Source: Pseudotabrizicola formosa
Lineage (GTDB): Bacteria; Pseudomonadota; Alphaproteobacteria; Rhodobacterales; Rhodobacteraceae
Direction: 5' to 3'
Assembly (NCBI RefSeq): GCF_002900965.1
Contig: NZ_PJOM01000001.1
Coordinates: forward strand, 744,001-808,000
Length of the DNA stretch: 64,000 nt
Part shown: piece after piece, positions 9,553-18,106 of the stretch
How the letters are laid out: each line of letters opens with the position of its first letter
Position numbering within the stretch: position 1 is the stretch's first letter
Program-made: the position numbers and the translations under genes
The notes under the pieces: model-generated
Seen by the model: only the letters and a program-made list of their open reading frames with translations
Told to the model about the DNA's origin: nothing
Database searches by the model: none

Positions 9553-9744
9553 TTATGGTGCGGGCGTACGGGTTGCCGCGGTGGTGATGTCGGTAGCGAT
9601 CACGCCACCAGCGGTGCTGATTGGCTCACGGAGCTGGTTGATCACCAGCAGGCCCAGGCCCACGACGGCGGCGGTCAGAACGACCCAGTCAACGGTCACT
9701 GCGCCGGATTCGTCATTTGCGAAGTTCTTGATCATGTTCAGCAT
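9553..9744 (-). CDS. flp: Flp type IVc pilin
   Basis: 63 residues: short leader MLNMIKNFANDESG, then AVTVDWVVLTAAVVGLGLLV and a short polar tail. Flp prepilins are cleaved after Gly, and the mature N-terminus is a hydrophobic assembly helix. The usual Glu5-Tyr6 pair is replaced here by Asp-Trp (VTVDWV), shared with the second pilin. It is the first gene of the tad cluster on the minus strand, behind a 360-bp AT-rich upstream region. A ribosome site AGAGAGAA is seen just before ATG 9744. Confidence 0.93.
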   Translation of the reverse strand: MLNMIKNFANDESGAVTVDWVVLTAAVVGLGLLVINQLREPISTAGGVIATDITTAATRTPAP

Positions 9745-10104
9745 GGTGGTTCTCTCTTTTCAGTGTTGCTTTGGTTGGTTGCACCGCGCGGCGTCTTTGT
9801 CGGTCTGGCCTCTGTTCCGTTCCGTCTTCCGTTCGGTATGACCCTGTTTTGATCTGCAACGGTGGCAACATCTGGGCAGGTATCGGGTGTTTTTCGGATT
9901 CGCGGCGATTTCCATAATTTTTTTGTCAAGCCTATGAAATAGGACAATTTTATTTTTTGCCTTGAAGGATCTCTTCCTCTGATTGTCCGGCAATTGCGGC
10001 AAATTCGCCAGATTTGCGGATGGATTTCTGCCAATGGATGGTCTGACAGGCGAAGTCGTGTCACTCTGGGACCAACAAAAACAACAGACAGGCATCGAGC
10101 AGCG
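9745..10104. promoter_or_regulatory. Divergent upstream region of flp and the lytic transglycosylase, with a palindrome
   Basis: 360 bp without a credible gene. It contains the most AT-rich tract of the first 20 kb (about 9895-9960, runs of T on both sides of CCTAT-GAA-ATAGG at 9931-9943, a perfect 5-bp inverted repeat). Several TTCCG repeats lie nearer flp (9815-9835). It should contain the flp promoter and perhaps that of the transglycosylase. No TTAA-N7-TTAA box was found here. The palindrome as an operator is inference. Confidence 0.45.
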
Positions 10105-10977
10105 ATGCGATTCATGGCAGGACTATTGGCTGCGGGCCTGGGTCTGGCGCCCATCATGGGTGTGGCACAGGGATTGAGCGGCGAACGCGACTTCTCGTTC
10201 AAGCGGGTCAAGGTCGGCGAAGCGGTGGGCAAGGGCCGGATCGTGCAGATCGACCCGGTAGAGCAGGCGCGGCTGCTGGCGCTTGCGCCCAAGGTGGTTC
10301 CCCGCACGCCGACAGCCGAGGCGGATACGGGGGCGGCCCCGGTCTCGCCCGGAGCGCTGACACAGATTGCGCCGCGCGGGGCAAGCTATGACTGGTTCTG
10401 GCAGACCGTGCCCACCAGCCGGGCGGCGGTGGCAGATCGTTTCCCGCTGGCGATGGCCACCCTGTCGAGGGGGCCGCAGGGCAGTGCGGTGACCGCCCCC
10501 CGCCTGCAGCACATGCAGGGCATTGCCGCACAATATGGCAAGCACATCCTGTCAGCCACCATCGGCACCGAAGTGTCGCCCGCGCTGGTGCTGGCGGTGA
10601 TCGGGGTGGAAAGTGCAGGCCGCGCCGATGCGGTGTCTTCTGCCGGGGCGCAGGGGCTGATGCAGCTGATCCCGGCGACGGCGACGCGGTTCGGGGTGGC
10701 GGATTCAACCGATCCCGCCCAGAACATCAAGGGGGGGGTGGCCTATCTGGACTGGCTGCTGAAAGAGTTCAACCGCGACCCGCTGATGGTGCTGGCCGCC
10801 TATAACGCGGGCGAAGGCGCGGTGCGGGCCAATGACGGCGTGCCGCCCTATGCCGAAACGCGCGACTATGTGCCCAAGGTGCTGGCGGCCTGGCAGGTGT
10901 CACAAGGGCTGTGCCTGACGCCGCCGGAGCTGGTGACCGACCCTTGCGTGTTCAAGGTGATCTCGGCGGGCGGTTGA
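10105..10977 (+). CDS. Periplasmic lytic transglycosylase (SLT domain)
   Basis: 290 residues from ATG 10105. Signal peptide MRFMAGLLAAGLGLAPIMGVAQG, a linker of about 110 residues, then a transglycosylase SLT (GEWL-type) domain. The catalytic Glu lies in LVLAVIGVESAGRADAVS, followed by GAQGLMQLIPATATRFGV and AYNAGEGAV, the usual lysozyme-like motifs. It would cleave peptidoglycan glycan strands. Its position divergent from flp suggests it may open the wall for the Tad machine, but that is inference; such genes also serve general wall turnover. It is convergent with the GNAT gene across the hairpins at 11004-11049. Confidence 0.9.
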   Translation: MRFMAGLLAAGLGLAPIMGVAQGLSGERDFSFKRVKVGEAVGKGRIVQIDPVEQARLLALAPKVVPRTPTAEADTGAAPVSPGALTQIAPRGASYDWFWQTVPTSRAAVADRFPLAMATLSRGPQGSAVTAPRLQHMQGIAAQYGKHILSATIGTEVSPALVLAVIGVESAGRADAVSSAGAQGLMQLIPATATRFGVADSTDPAQNIKGGVAYLDWLLKEFNRDPLMVLAAYNAGEGAVRANDGVPPYAETRDYVPKVLAAWQVSQGLCLTPPELVTDPCVFKVISAGG

Positions 10978-11003
10978 GGGCGCGCCTGGGGCTGATGCTG
11001 AAA

Positions 11004-11056
11004 GGGGGGGCTCGCCCCCCCTCGGCGCTTCGCGCCTCACCCCCCGAGGATATTTT
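11004..11056. terminator. Compound GC hairpins between convergent genes (Rhodobacteraceae-type intergenic element)
   Basis: Seven G (11004-11010), CTCG, seven C (11015-11021) form one stem. GGCGC-TTC-GCGCC (11024-11036) forms a second, enclosed by CCTCGG (11020-11025) with CCGAGG (11044-11049). ATATTTTTGAA follows. The two large stems are mutually exclusive. The unit lies between the transglycosylase (plus) and the GNAT gene (minus) and fits a bidirectional terminator. From memory, similar 'CCCCGAGGATATTTTTG' ends are common in Rhodobacteraceae intergenic regions. Confidence 0.6.
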
Positions 11057-11072
11057 TGAACAGATAATGGGC

Positions 11073-11366
11073 TCAGGCCGCGAAGACATCGGCCCATTCG
11101 GGGTGTTTGCGGCGCTGTGCGTTCACGAAGGGGCAGAGTGGCACGATCTTGATGCCGCGGGCACGGGCGTCATTTACCATATACTCCACAAGCGCCACAC
11201 CCGCCCCGGTGCCGCGCAGGGCATCGGGGACGCCGGTATGATCGGCAATGATCAGGCTGGGGGTGGTGACCGAGAAGGTGATCTCTGCCTCTGCCCCCTC
11301 CTGGCGCAGCACATAGCGGCCCTTGGAGCCGTGATCTTCGCGGCGGAAGCGAGGGTCAGTTGACAA
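11073..11366 (-). CDS. Small GNAT-family N-acetyltransferase (COG2388 type)
   Basis: About 97 residues from TTG 11366, which overlaps the end of scoB and has GGAAG 6 bp upstream. Longer in-frame ATG starts at 11411 and 11417 lie deeper in scoB. Motifs [40 protein letters not shown] and [20 protein letters not shown] match the compact YjdJ/COG2388 acetyltransferases, whose substrates are mostly unknown. It is translationally coupled to scoB, but no link to CoA transfer is known. Confidence 0.8.
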   Translation of the reverse strand: MSTDPRFRREDHGSKGRYVLRQEGAEAEITFSVTTPSLIIADHTGVPDALRGTGAGVALVEYMVNDARARGIKIVPLCPFVNAQRRKHPEWADVFAA

Positions 11367-11982
11367 GGGTGGCTTCCGTCGCGGCGCGCAGGTCGGCCTC
11401 AGAGACGCCATCGGCAAGTTCCACCAGTTTCAGGCCGCCCGGGACGACGTCTAGCACGCCAAGATTGGTGATGATGCGGTCGACCACTGCCTTGCCGGTC
11501 AGGGGAAGTGTGCAGGATTTCAGCACCTTGGACTCGCCATGCTTGGACGTGTGGTCCATGACCACGACAACGCGGCCCACGCCGGCGACAAGGTCCATCG
11601 CCCCGCCCATGCCCTTGACCAGCTTGCCCGGGATCATCCAGTTGGCCAGATCGCCGTTTTCCGCCACTTCCATGGCACCCAGGATTGCCATGGCGATCTT
11701 GCCGCCGCGGATCATGGCGAAGGACTGGGCCGAGTCGAAAAAGGCGGTCTGCGGCAGTTCGGTGATGGTCTGCTTGCCGGCGTTGATCAGGTCGGCATCC
11801 TCTTCGCCTTCAAAGGGGAAGGGGCCCATGCCGAGCATGCCGTTTTCCGATTGCAGGGTGACGTTGACGCCTGCGGGGATGTAATTCGACACCAGCGTCG
11901 GGATGCCGATGCCGAGGTTGACGTACCAGCCATCCTGAAGTTCCTGTGCCGCGCGGGCGGCCATCTGGTTTCGGTCCCACAT
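11356..11982 (-). CDS. scoB: 3-oxoacid CoA-transferase subunit B
   Basis: 208 residues of the SCOT/family I CoA-transferase beta subunit. It has [20 protein letters not shown] and the catalytic-Glu motif [18 protein letters not shown] (ENG(L/M)LGxG). [19 protein letters not shown] and [20 protein letters not shown] follow. The enzyme moves CoA from succinyl-CoA to acetoacetate in ketone-body or polyhydroxybutyrate use. Its ATG overlaps the scoA stop (TAATG), so the two subunits are translationally coupled. Confidence 0.95.
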   Translation of the reverse strand: MWDRNQMAARAAQELQDGWYVNLGIGIPTLVSNYIPAGVNVTLQSENGMLGMGPFPFEGEEDADLINAGKQTITELPQTAFFDSAQSFAMIRGGKIAMAILGAMEVAENGDLANWMIPGKLVKGMGGAMDLVAGVGRVVVVMDHTSKHGESKVLKSCTLPLTGKAVVDRIITNLGVLDVVPGGLKLVELADGVSEADLRAATEATLVN

Positions 11983-12686
11983 TACACGGATTCCTTTTTG
12001 CGGACAGTGCGTTGTTCGATGCGTTTTTCGTGCTGGCCCTGGATGATGCGGTGCACATAGATGCCGGGCAGGTGGATGTGGTCCGGGTCAAGTGCGCCCA
12101 GCGGCACGATTTCTTCGACTTCCACCACGCAGATCTTGCCGCAGGTGGCGGCAGGCGGGTTGAAGTTGCGGGCGGTCTTGCGGAAGATCAGGTTGCCGGA
12201 CGGGTCGGCTTTCCATGCCTTGACGATGGACAGGTCGGCGACGATGCCGCGTTCCATGATGTAGTCCTGACCGTCAAAATTCATCACCGGCTTGCCTTCG
12301 GCAATCACCGTGCCGACGCCGGTCTTGGTGTAGAACCCTGGGATGCCCGCCCCGCCGGCGCGCATGCGTTCGGCCAGCGTGCCTTGCGGATTGAACTCCA
12401 GCTCCAGCTCTCCGCTCAGATATTGTCGCATGAATTCAGCGTTTTCGCCGACGTAGGAGCTGATCATCTTCTTGACCTGACGGGTTTCCAGCAGCAGGCC
12501 AAGGCCAAAGCCATCGACGCCTGCGTTGTTGGAGGCGACGGTCAGATCCTTGGTGCCTGCGTCCCGAATCGCGGCGATCAGCAGTTCGGGGATGCCGCAC
12601 AGGCCAAAGCCCCCCGCCGCAATGAGCATTCCGTCAAACAGCACCCCGTCGAGTGCCGATCTGGCATCTGGATAGACCTTTTGCAT
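11982..12686 (-). CDS. scoA: 3-oxoacid CoA-transferase subunit A
   Basis: 234 residues, alpha subunit of the same CoA-transferase. It starts [20 protein letters not shown] at ATG 12686 with GGAAGGG upstream. Family motifs are [40 protein letters not shown] and [15 protein letters not shown]. First gene of a scoA-scoB-GNAT unit. The ORF can be extended upstream to 12896, but that would run through the tRNA gene and is rejected. Confidence 0.95.
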   Translation of the reverse strand: MQKVYPDARSALDGVLFDGMLIAAGGFGLCGIPELLIAAIRDAGTKDLTVASNNAGVDGFGLGLLLETRQVKKMISSYVGENAEFMRQYLSGELELEFNPQGTLAERMRAGGAGIPGFYTKTGVGTVIAEGKPVMNFDGQDYIMERGIVADLSIVKAWKADPSGNLIFRKTARNFNPPAATCGKICVVEVEEIVPLGALDPDHIHLPGIYVHRIIQGQHEKRIEQRTVRKKESV

Positions 12687-12844
12687 GCTGACCCTTCCCG
12701 CAAAATTGGTGCTGTCATAAAGCGGGGGAACCGGGGCGGTGTCAATTGCCGCAGGGCAGCGAAAAGCGGATGCGGTCTGGCAAGCGGGTTTCGCCTTGCC
12801 CCCCCTTTCCCCTGCCGCCCGCTGCGTTATGCTGGTGCGGCGCT

Positions 12845-12930
12845 GCCCGCGTGGTGAAATGGTAGACACATGAGACTTAAAATCTCCCGATCGCAAGGTC
12901 GTGCCGGTTCAAGTCCGGCCGCGGGCACCA
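12845..12930 (+). tRNA. tRNA-Leu (UAA)
   Basis: Acceptor stem GCCCGCG (12845-12851) pairs with CGCGGGC (12920-12926), and the discriminator A is followed by an encoded CCA (12928-12930). The anticodon loop CTTAAAA gives anticodon TAA at 12878-12880. A long variable arm (class II tRNA) and the T-arm GCCGG-TTCAAGT-CCGGC are present. This reads leucine UUA/UUG codons, which are rare in this high-GC genome. Confidence 0.97.
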
Positions 12931-13117
12931 GCGTTTCAGGGCTGCGAAGGCGGGCCGGGGGGTGGAGGGCGGAAATCGTCACAAGCCGCTGAAATGACAT
13001 GAAATTTCAGGTATGATTTGCATCTGGTCCACGTCTGGTTTGGGTATGGTTTACGTCATGACGTGTGTGCGGTGATGCCGGGGCCTTGCAGGTCTGATCC
13101 GGGGGCAGCGGGCACCG

Positions 13118-13582
13118 TCAGATCGGGCCTTCCTTGACCGATTCCATCGCCACATAGGTTGAGGTGTTCGCCACATGCGGCAGGGCCGAGATGCGTTCTG
13201 CCAGCACGCGGCGGTAGGCCTGAATATCGGCCGTGCGCACCTTGAGCAGATAGTCGAAGCGGCTGGCGATCATGTGGCATTGTTCGACCTCGGGCAGCAG
13301 CATCACCGCCTTGTTGAAGGCTTGCAGCGCGGCTTCGCGGGTGTCGGACAGTTTGACCTCGACAAAGGCGACATGGGCTTGCCCCATCTTGATCGGGTCC
13401 AGCCCCGCGCGGTAGCCGGTGATCACGCCCGCCTCTTCCAGCCGTTTCATCCTTGCTTGCGTCGGGCTTTTGGACAGGCCGATGCGGCGGGCGAGTTCGA
13501 CGGCGCTGATCCGGCCCTCGGATGACAGGATGCGCAGGATGGCATGGTCGAAGCGGTCCAGAGGGGCTTGGTCAGAGTGCAT
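13118..13582 (-). CDS. putR: Lrp/AsnC-family regulator, probable PutR
   Basis: 154 residues from ATG 13582 (MHSDQAPLDRFDHAILRILS). N-terminal AsnC winged helix (ISAVELARRIGLSKSPTQAR) and C-terminal RAM/ligand domain (VAFVEVKLSDTREAALQAFN, CHMIASRFDYLLKVRTADI). It is divergent from putA with 103 bp between the starts. In alphaproteobacteria such a gene (PutR) activates putA in response to proline. The PutR name rests on that arrangement. Confidence 0.9.
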   Translation of the reverse strand: MHSDQAPLDRFDHAILRILSSEGRISAVELARRIGLSKSPTQARMKRLEEAGVITGYRAGLDPIKMGQAHVAFVEVKLSDTREAALQAFNKAVMLLPEVEQCHMIASRFDYLLKVRTADIQAYRRVLAERISALPHVANTSTYVAMESVKEGPI

Positions 13583-13685
13583 GGGGCTTTCCCTGATTTG
13601 CGGGCGGAATGGCTGTGCCAATCATCATAATCGGGACAACAGCCTTTGGGTAGCGCGGTATGATCGGCCAAACAGGAGATGCCAG

Positions 13686-16600
13686 ATGCCGCGCGATTCC
13701 CACACCTCCCCCCTTGAGATCATTCGGAATGAGGCGTTGCGGGATGAGGCAGCGCTGGTCCGCGCGCTGAGTGCCGAGGCCGGTCTGTCGCCAGAGGCGC
13801 GGGCGGCGATATCGGCGGAGGGGGCCGATCTGGTGACCCGCATCCGCCGCAGCGCCAAGCCCGGGCTGATGGAGGTGTTTCTGGCCGAATACGGGCTGTC
13901 CACCGATGAGGGCATCGCGCTGATGTGTCTGGCCGAGGCGCTGCTGCGGGTGCCCGATGCCGAGACCATGGATGCGCTGATCGAGGACAAGATCGCGCCG
14001 AGCGACTGGGGGCGGCATCTGGGGCGGTCGGCGTCCAGTCTGGTGAACGCGTCCACATGGGCCTTGATGCTGACCGGCAAGGTGCTGGAAGAGCGCGAGC
14101 CGGGGGTGGCGGGGCATCTGCGCGCGGCGGTGAAGCGTCTGGGTGAGCCGGTGATACGGCGCGCGGTGGCGCAGGCGATGAAGGAGATGGGCCGCAATTT
14201 CGTGCTGGGCGAGACGATCGAGCGGGCGATGGACCGGGCGCGCGAGCTGGAGGGCAAGGGCTATACCTACAGCTATGACATGCTGGGGGAGGCGGCGCGG
14301 ACCGAAGCCGATGCGCGGCGCTATCATCTGGCTTATTCGAAGGCGATTTCCGCCATTGCCGGGGCGGCCAAGGGCCATGACATCCGCGCCAATCCGGGGA
14401 TTTCGGTGAAGCTGTCGGCGCTGCATCCGCGCTATGAGGTGGCCAAGCGGGGCCGGGTCATGGCGGAGCTGGTGCCACGGGTGCGCGCCTTGGCCGGGTT
14501 GGCGCGGGCGGCGGGGCTGGGCTTCAACATCGACGCGGAAGAGGCCGACCGGCTGGAGCTGTCGCTGGAGGTGATCGAGGCGGTGCTGGAAGATCCGGCG
14601 CTGGCGGGCTGGGACGGGTTTGGCGTGGTGGTGCAGGCTTATGGCCGGCGCGCGGGGGCGGTGATCGACTGGCTGCATGACACGGCGCAGCGCTTGGACC
14701 GCAAGCTGATGGTGCGCCTGGTGAAGGGCGCCTATTGGGACGCCGAGGTGAAGCGGGCGCAGGTGCTGGGGCTGGAGAGCTTTCCGGTGTTTACCCGGAA
14801 AGAGGCAACGGACGTGTCCTACATCGCCAATGCCCGCAAGCTCTTGGGGATGACCGGGCGGATCTATCCGCAATTTGCCACGCATAACGCGCATACGGTG
14901 GCGGCGGTGCTGCATATGGCGGGGGAGATGGGCGTGGAGGCGATGGGCTATGAGTTCCAGCGCCTGCATGGCATGGGCGAACGGCTGCATGACATTGTGC
15001 TGACCGGGCGGGGCACGCGCTGCCGGATCTATGCACCGGTGGGGGCGCATCGGGATTTGCTGGCTTACCTCGTGCGGCGCTTGTTGGAGAACGGGGCGAA
15101 CAGCAGTTTCGTCAACCAGATTGTCGATGAGGAGGTGCCGCCCGCGCGGGTGGCGGCCTGTCCGCTGACGGCTGCCGAGGGGCTGAGCCTGCCCAACAAG
15201 GCGCTGCTGACCGGGCCCGGGTTGTTCGGCTCGCGGCGCAATGCACGCGGCTTTGATCTGACGGCGGCGCCCGATCTGGCGGCGATCGGGGCGGCGCGGG
15301 CACCGTACAAGGAGGCGCTGTTCGAGGCGGGGCCGACGCTGGCGGGCCGCGCGGCAGGCGGGCTGCGGCAGGAGGTGGTCAATCCGGCGACGGGGGCGCG
15401 GGTGGGGTTTGTGACTCAGGCGGGCGCGCCGGATGTGGAGACCGCGCTGCGGCTGGCCGAGCCTTGGGCGGCAGATCCGCAGGTGCGGGCAGAGGTGCTG
15501 CGCCGGGCGGCGGATCTGTATGAGGCAGAGTTCGGGGCGATTTTTGCGCTGCTGGCGCGCGAGGCCGGCAAGACGCAGGCCGATGCGGTGGCGGAACTGC
15601 GGGAGGCGGTGGATTTCCTGCGCTATTACGCCGATGGGGCCGGGGCCTTGGCGCATGGCGCGCGGGGCGTGTTTGCCTGCATCAGCCCGTGGAATTTTCC
15701 GCTGGCGATTTTCACCGGGCAGATTGCGGCGGCGCTGGCGGCGGGCAATGCGGTGCTGGCCAAACCGGCCGAGCAGACTCCGCTGATTGCAGGCTTTGCG
15801 GTGGGGCTGTTGCACAAGGCCGGGGTGCCGGTGAGTGCCTTGCAGCTGCTGCCCGGCGATGGCGCGGTGGGCGCTATGCTGACGCGGGATGCGCGGGTGG
15901 CGGGGGTGGCCTTTACCGGCGGCACCGATACGGCGCTGAAGATCCGGGCCAGCATGGCCGAGCATCTGGACCCGGGCGCGCCGCTGATTGCCGAGACGGG
16001 GGGCTTGAACGCGATGCTGGTGGACAGCACGGCGCTGCCCGAACAGGCGGTGCGCGACATTCTGGCGTCAAGCTTCCAGTCGGCGGGGCAGAGATGCTCG
16101 GCCTTGCGCTGCCTTTATGTGCAGGAGGATATCGCGGAGACGGTGCTGGAGATGCTGTTTGGCGCGATGGAGGATCTGGCCTTGGGCGATCCGTGGGATC
16201 TGGCGACCGATGTGGGGCCGGTGATTGATGGGCAGGCGCAGGCGGGGATTGTGGAGTATGTGGGCCGCGCGCGGGCCGAGGGACGGGTGTTGAAGGAGAT
16301 CGGGGCGCCCAAGAGTGGCACCTTTGTCGGGCCGGTGGTGATCAAGGTGCCGGGGATTGCGGCGATGCCGCGTGAGATCTTTGGCCCGGTGCTGCATGTG
16401 GCAACCTTCCGGGCGGCGGATCTGGACAAGGTGACAGATGCGGTGAATGCCACCGGCTATGGGCTGACCTTCGGCTTGCACACGCGGATCGACGACCGGG
16501 TGCAGCAGATGCTGGGGGCGCTGCGGGTGGGCAATATCTATGTCAACCGCAACCAGATTGGCGCGGTGGTGGGCAGCCAGCCCTTTGGCGGCGAAGGGCT

Positions 16601-17144
16601 GTCGGGCACCGGACCCAAGGCGGGCGGGCCGCATTACCTGCACCGGTTTACGGCGGCCCCCGCCCCGCTGGCGGGCGAGACGGGCGGCGCGGCGGTGGTC
16701 ACGACGGGCGCAGAGCTGCGCGCGGCGCTGGGCGCGCCCCGGGCCGTGCCTGCGCCGGTGACGCTTGATCTGCCGGGGCCGACGGGGGAGTCGAACCGGC
16801 TGACCTGCGTGGCGCGCGCGCCGGTGCTGTGCCTTGGGCCGACGGCGGCGCAGGCGATGGCGCAGGCGACCGCGGTGCGGGCGCTGGGCGGCGTGGCGGT
16901 GGAGGTGCCGGGGTTGGACCCGGCCGCGCTGACCGGGGTGGAGGGGGTCTCGGGCGCGATCTGGTGGGGGGATGCCGGCGTGGCGCGCGCCTGCGCCCGG
17001 GCGCTGGCCGCACGGCCCGGCCCGATTCTGCCGCTGATCACCGGCCGGCCCGATGTGGGGCATGTGGTGCTGGAGCGGCATGCCTGTATCGACACCACGG
17101 CCTCGGGCGGCAATGCGCAGCTGCTGGCAGAGGTCGCGGGCTGA
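13686..17144 (+). CDS. putA: Bifunctional proline dehydrogenase / P5C dehydrogenase PutA
   Basis: 1152 residues from ATG 13686 with CAGGAG 7 bp upstream. It oxidises proline to glutamate in two steps at the membrane. The N-terminal arm and helical domain (1-150) are followed by the FAD proline dehydrogenase barrel (about 160-430; GYTYSYDMLGEAARTEADA, NPGISVKLSALHPRYE, RLVKGAYWDAEVKRAQ). The NAD-dependent aldehyde dehydrogenase domain (about 520-980) has CISPWNFPLAIFTGQIAAAL and the catalytic Cys804 in SAGQRCSALR. The last 150 residues form the degenerate ALDH-superfamily tail. No N-terminal ribbon-helix-helix domain, so it does not self-regulate as in E. coli. This fits control by the divergent Lrp-type gene. 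Confidence 0.97.
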   Translation: MPRDSHTSPLEIIRNEALRDEAALVRALSAEAGLSPEARAAISAEGADLVTRIRRSAKPGLMEVFLAEYGLSTDEGIALMCLAEALLRVPDAETMDALIEDKIAPSDWGRHLGRSASSLVNASTWALMLTGKVLEEREPGVAGHLRAAVKRLGEPVIRRAVAQAMKEMGRNFVLGETIERAMDRARELEGKGYTYSYDMLGEAARTEADARRYHLAYSKAISAIAGAAKGHDIRANPGISVKLSALHPRYEVAKRGRVMAELVPRVRALAGLARAAGLGFNIDAEEADRLELSLEVIEAVLEDPALAGWDGFGVVVQAYGRRAGAVIDWLHDTAQRLDRKLMVRLVKGAYWDAEVKRAQVLGLESFPVFTRKEATDVSYIANARKLLGMTGRIYPQFATHNAHTVAAVLHMAGEMGVEAMGYEFQRLHGMGERLHDIVLTGRGTRCRIYAPVGAHRDLLAYLVRRLLENGANSSFVNQIVDEEVPPARVAACPLTAAEGLSLPNKALLTGPGLFGSRRNARGFDLTAAPDLAAIGAARAPYKEALFEAGPTLAGRAAGGLRQEVVNPATGARVGFVTQAGAPDVETALRLAEPWAADPQVRAEVLRRAADLYEAEFGAIFALLAREAGKTQADAVAELREAVDFLRYYADGAGALAHGARGVFACISPWNFPLAIFTGQIAAALAAGNAVLAKPAEQTPLIAGFAVGLLHKAGVPVSALQLLPGDGAVGAMLTRDARVAGVAFTGGTDTALKIRASMAEHLDPGAPLIAETGGLNAMLVDSTALPEQAVRDILASSFQSAGQRCSALRCLYVQEDIAETVLEMLFGAMEDLALGDPWDLATDVGPVIDGQAQAGIVEYVGRARAEGRVLKEIGAPKSGTFVGPVVIKVPGIAAMPREIFGPVLHVATFRAADLDKVTDAVNATGYGLTFGLHTRIDDRVQQMLGALRVGNIYVNRNQIGAVVGSQPFGGEGLSGTGPKAGGPHYLHRFTAAPAPLAGETGGAAVVTTGAELRAALGAPRAVPAPVTLDLPGPTGESNRLTCVARAPVLCLGPTAAQAMAQATAVRALGGVAVEVPGLDPAALTGVEGVSGAIWWGDAGVARACARALAARPGPILPLITGRPDVGHVVLERHACIDTTASGGNAQLLAEVAG

Positions 17145-17162
17145 GGCGGCGGATCTGACGGA

Positions 17163-17208
17163 GCGGCTGCGCCGCCTTGTCTTTGCCTCGTCGCGCGGCT
17201 GCGCCGCG
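17163..17208 (+). terminator. Two short hairpins after putA
   Basis: GCGGC-TGC-GCCGC (17163-17175) is followed by CTTGTCTTT, and CGCGGC-TGC-GCCGCG (17194-17208) follows. They lie 19 bp past the putA stop in the 188-bp gap before the rhomboid gene. The first fits a weak rho-independent terminator; the second may be only GC-rich background. Confidence 0.4.
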
Positions 17209-17332
17209 TCTCCTCAGGCGGCGCTGCCTGCGCGATGCGTCTTTGGCACAGGTGCTGCATGGTGCGGGGCTGCGGATCTGTCGCGGCTGCGCGGGCTTGA
17301 CGGGGGCGGGGCGATGGGAAAGGTTGTCGCCC

Positions 17333-18073
17333 ATGTTTCCCATCCGCGATCACAACCCGTCAGGGCGCTGGCCCTATGTCACCTATGTGCTGATCGCTGC
17401 GAATGTGGCGGTTTTCGCGCTGGTCAACCTGAGCCTGGACGAGCGGGATCTGGCCTATTTCTTCTATGACTGGGGGTTCGTGCCGCGGTTCGTGACCGAA
17501 GGCCTGAGCCTGCAGGGCGTGGTCACCCATATGTTCCTGCATGGCGGCTGGATGCATCTTCTGGGCAACATGTTGTTCTTGTTCATCTTCGGGGACAATC
17601 TGGAAGATGAGATGGGCCATGCCGGCTTTGCGCTGTTTTATGCCCTGTCCGGGCTGGCGGCGGTTGCGCTGCAATATGGGGCGGACCCGGGGTCGGACAT
17701 TCCGATGGTGGGCGCGTCGGGGGCGATTGCCGGGGTGATGGGGGGATATCTGCTGCTGTTTCCCAAGGCGCGGGTGGATGTGCTGATCATCATCGTGATC
17801 TTTTTCCGCATCGTGCCGATTCCGGCCTGGCTGGTGCTGGGGCTGTGGTTCGGGCTGCAGCTGGTCAATGGGGCGATGACCCCGCTGGACGGCGGCGGCG
17901 TGGCCTATTGGGCGCATGTGGGGGGCTTTGTGGCCGGGGGGCTGTTGACGCTGCCGGTCTGGCTGCGGCGCGGCGGCTTTGGCTTCTGGAGCCGCACCCA
18001 TGGCGTGCCGCCGCACCCCGAGGCGCGCTATGCGCGCTCGCGGGTGCCGCAGGTGCCACGCAGGCCGCGGTAG
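17333..18073 (+). CDS. Rhomboid-family intramembrane serine protease
   Basis: 246 residues from ATG 17333. Six or so membrane segments. The conserved L1/TM2 stretch is HMFLHGGWMHLLGNMLFLFI, the catalytic Ser129 is in GASGAIAGVMGGYL, and the catalytic His195 is in AYWAHVGGFVAGG. Rhomboids cleave transmembrane substrates; the target is unknown. The C-terminal tail is basic and cytosolic (RYARSRVPQVPRRPR). An upstream in-frame extension to 17177 has no ribosome site and is GC-hairpin sequence. Convergent with the inositol monophosphatase gene. Confidence 0.93.
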   Translation: MFPIRDHNPSGRWPYVTYVLIAANVAVFALVNLSLDERDLAYFFYDWGFVPRFVTEGLSLQGVVTHMFLHGGWMHLLGNMLFLFIFGDNLEDEMGHAGFALFYALSGLAAVALQYGADPGSDIPMVGASGAIAGVMGGYLLLFPKARVDVLIIIVIFFRIVPIPAWLVLGLWFGLQLVNGAMTPLDGGGVAYWAHVGGFVAGGLLTLPVWLRRGGFGFWSRTHGVPPHPEARYARSRVPQVPRRPR

Positions 18074-18106
18074 CGGCCGCGCGGGCCCGGCGTCGGCCGT
18101 CAGCTG

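Noticed and set aside
12687-12896. Upstream extension of scoA
   Set aside because: It would translate through tRNA-Leu; the ATG at 12686 has a good ribosome site and the family N-terminus.
12989-13010. CTGAAAT/ATTTCAG inverted repeat after tRNA-Leu
   Set aside because: Short, imperfectly placed for tRNA termination and without T-run; too weak to call as a terminator or attachment site.
13572-15965. 797-codon open frame on the strand opposite putA
   Set aside because: Composition is Arg/His/Pro-rich antisense noise of a high-GC gene; no domain or ribosome site, and putA is unambiguous.
17177-17332. N-terminal extension of the rhomboid protein
   Set aside because: Encodes Arg/Leu-rich sequence from the post-putA hairpins and has no family similarity; the ATG at 17333 matches normal rhomboid starts.
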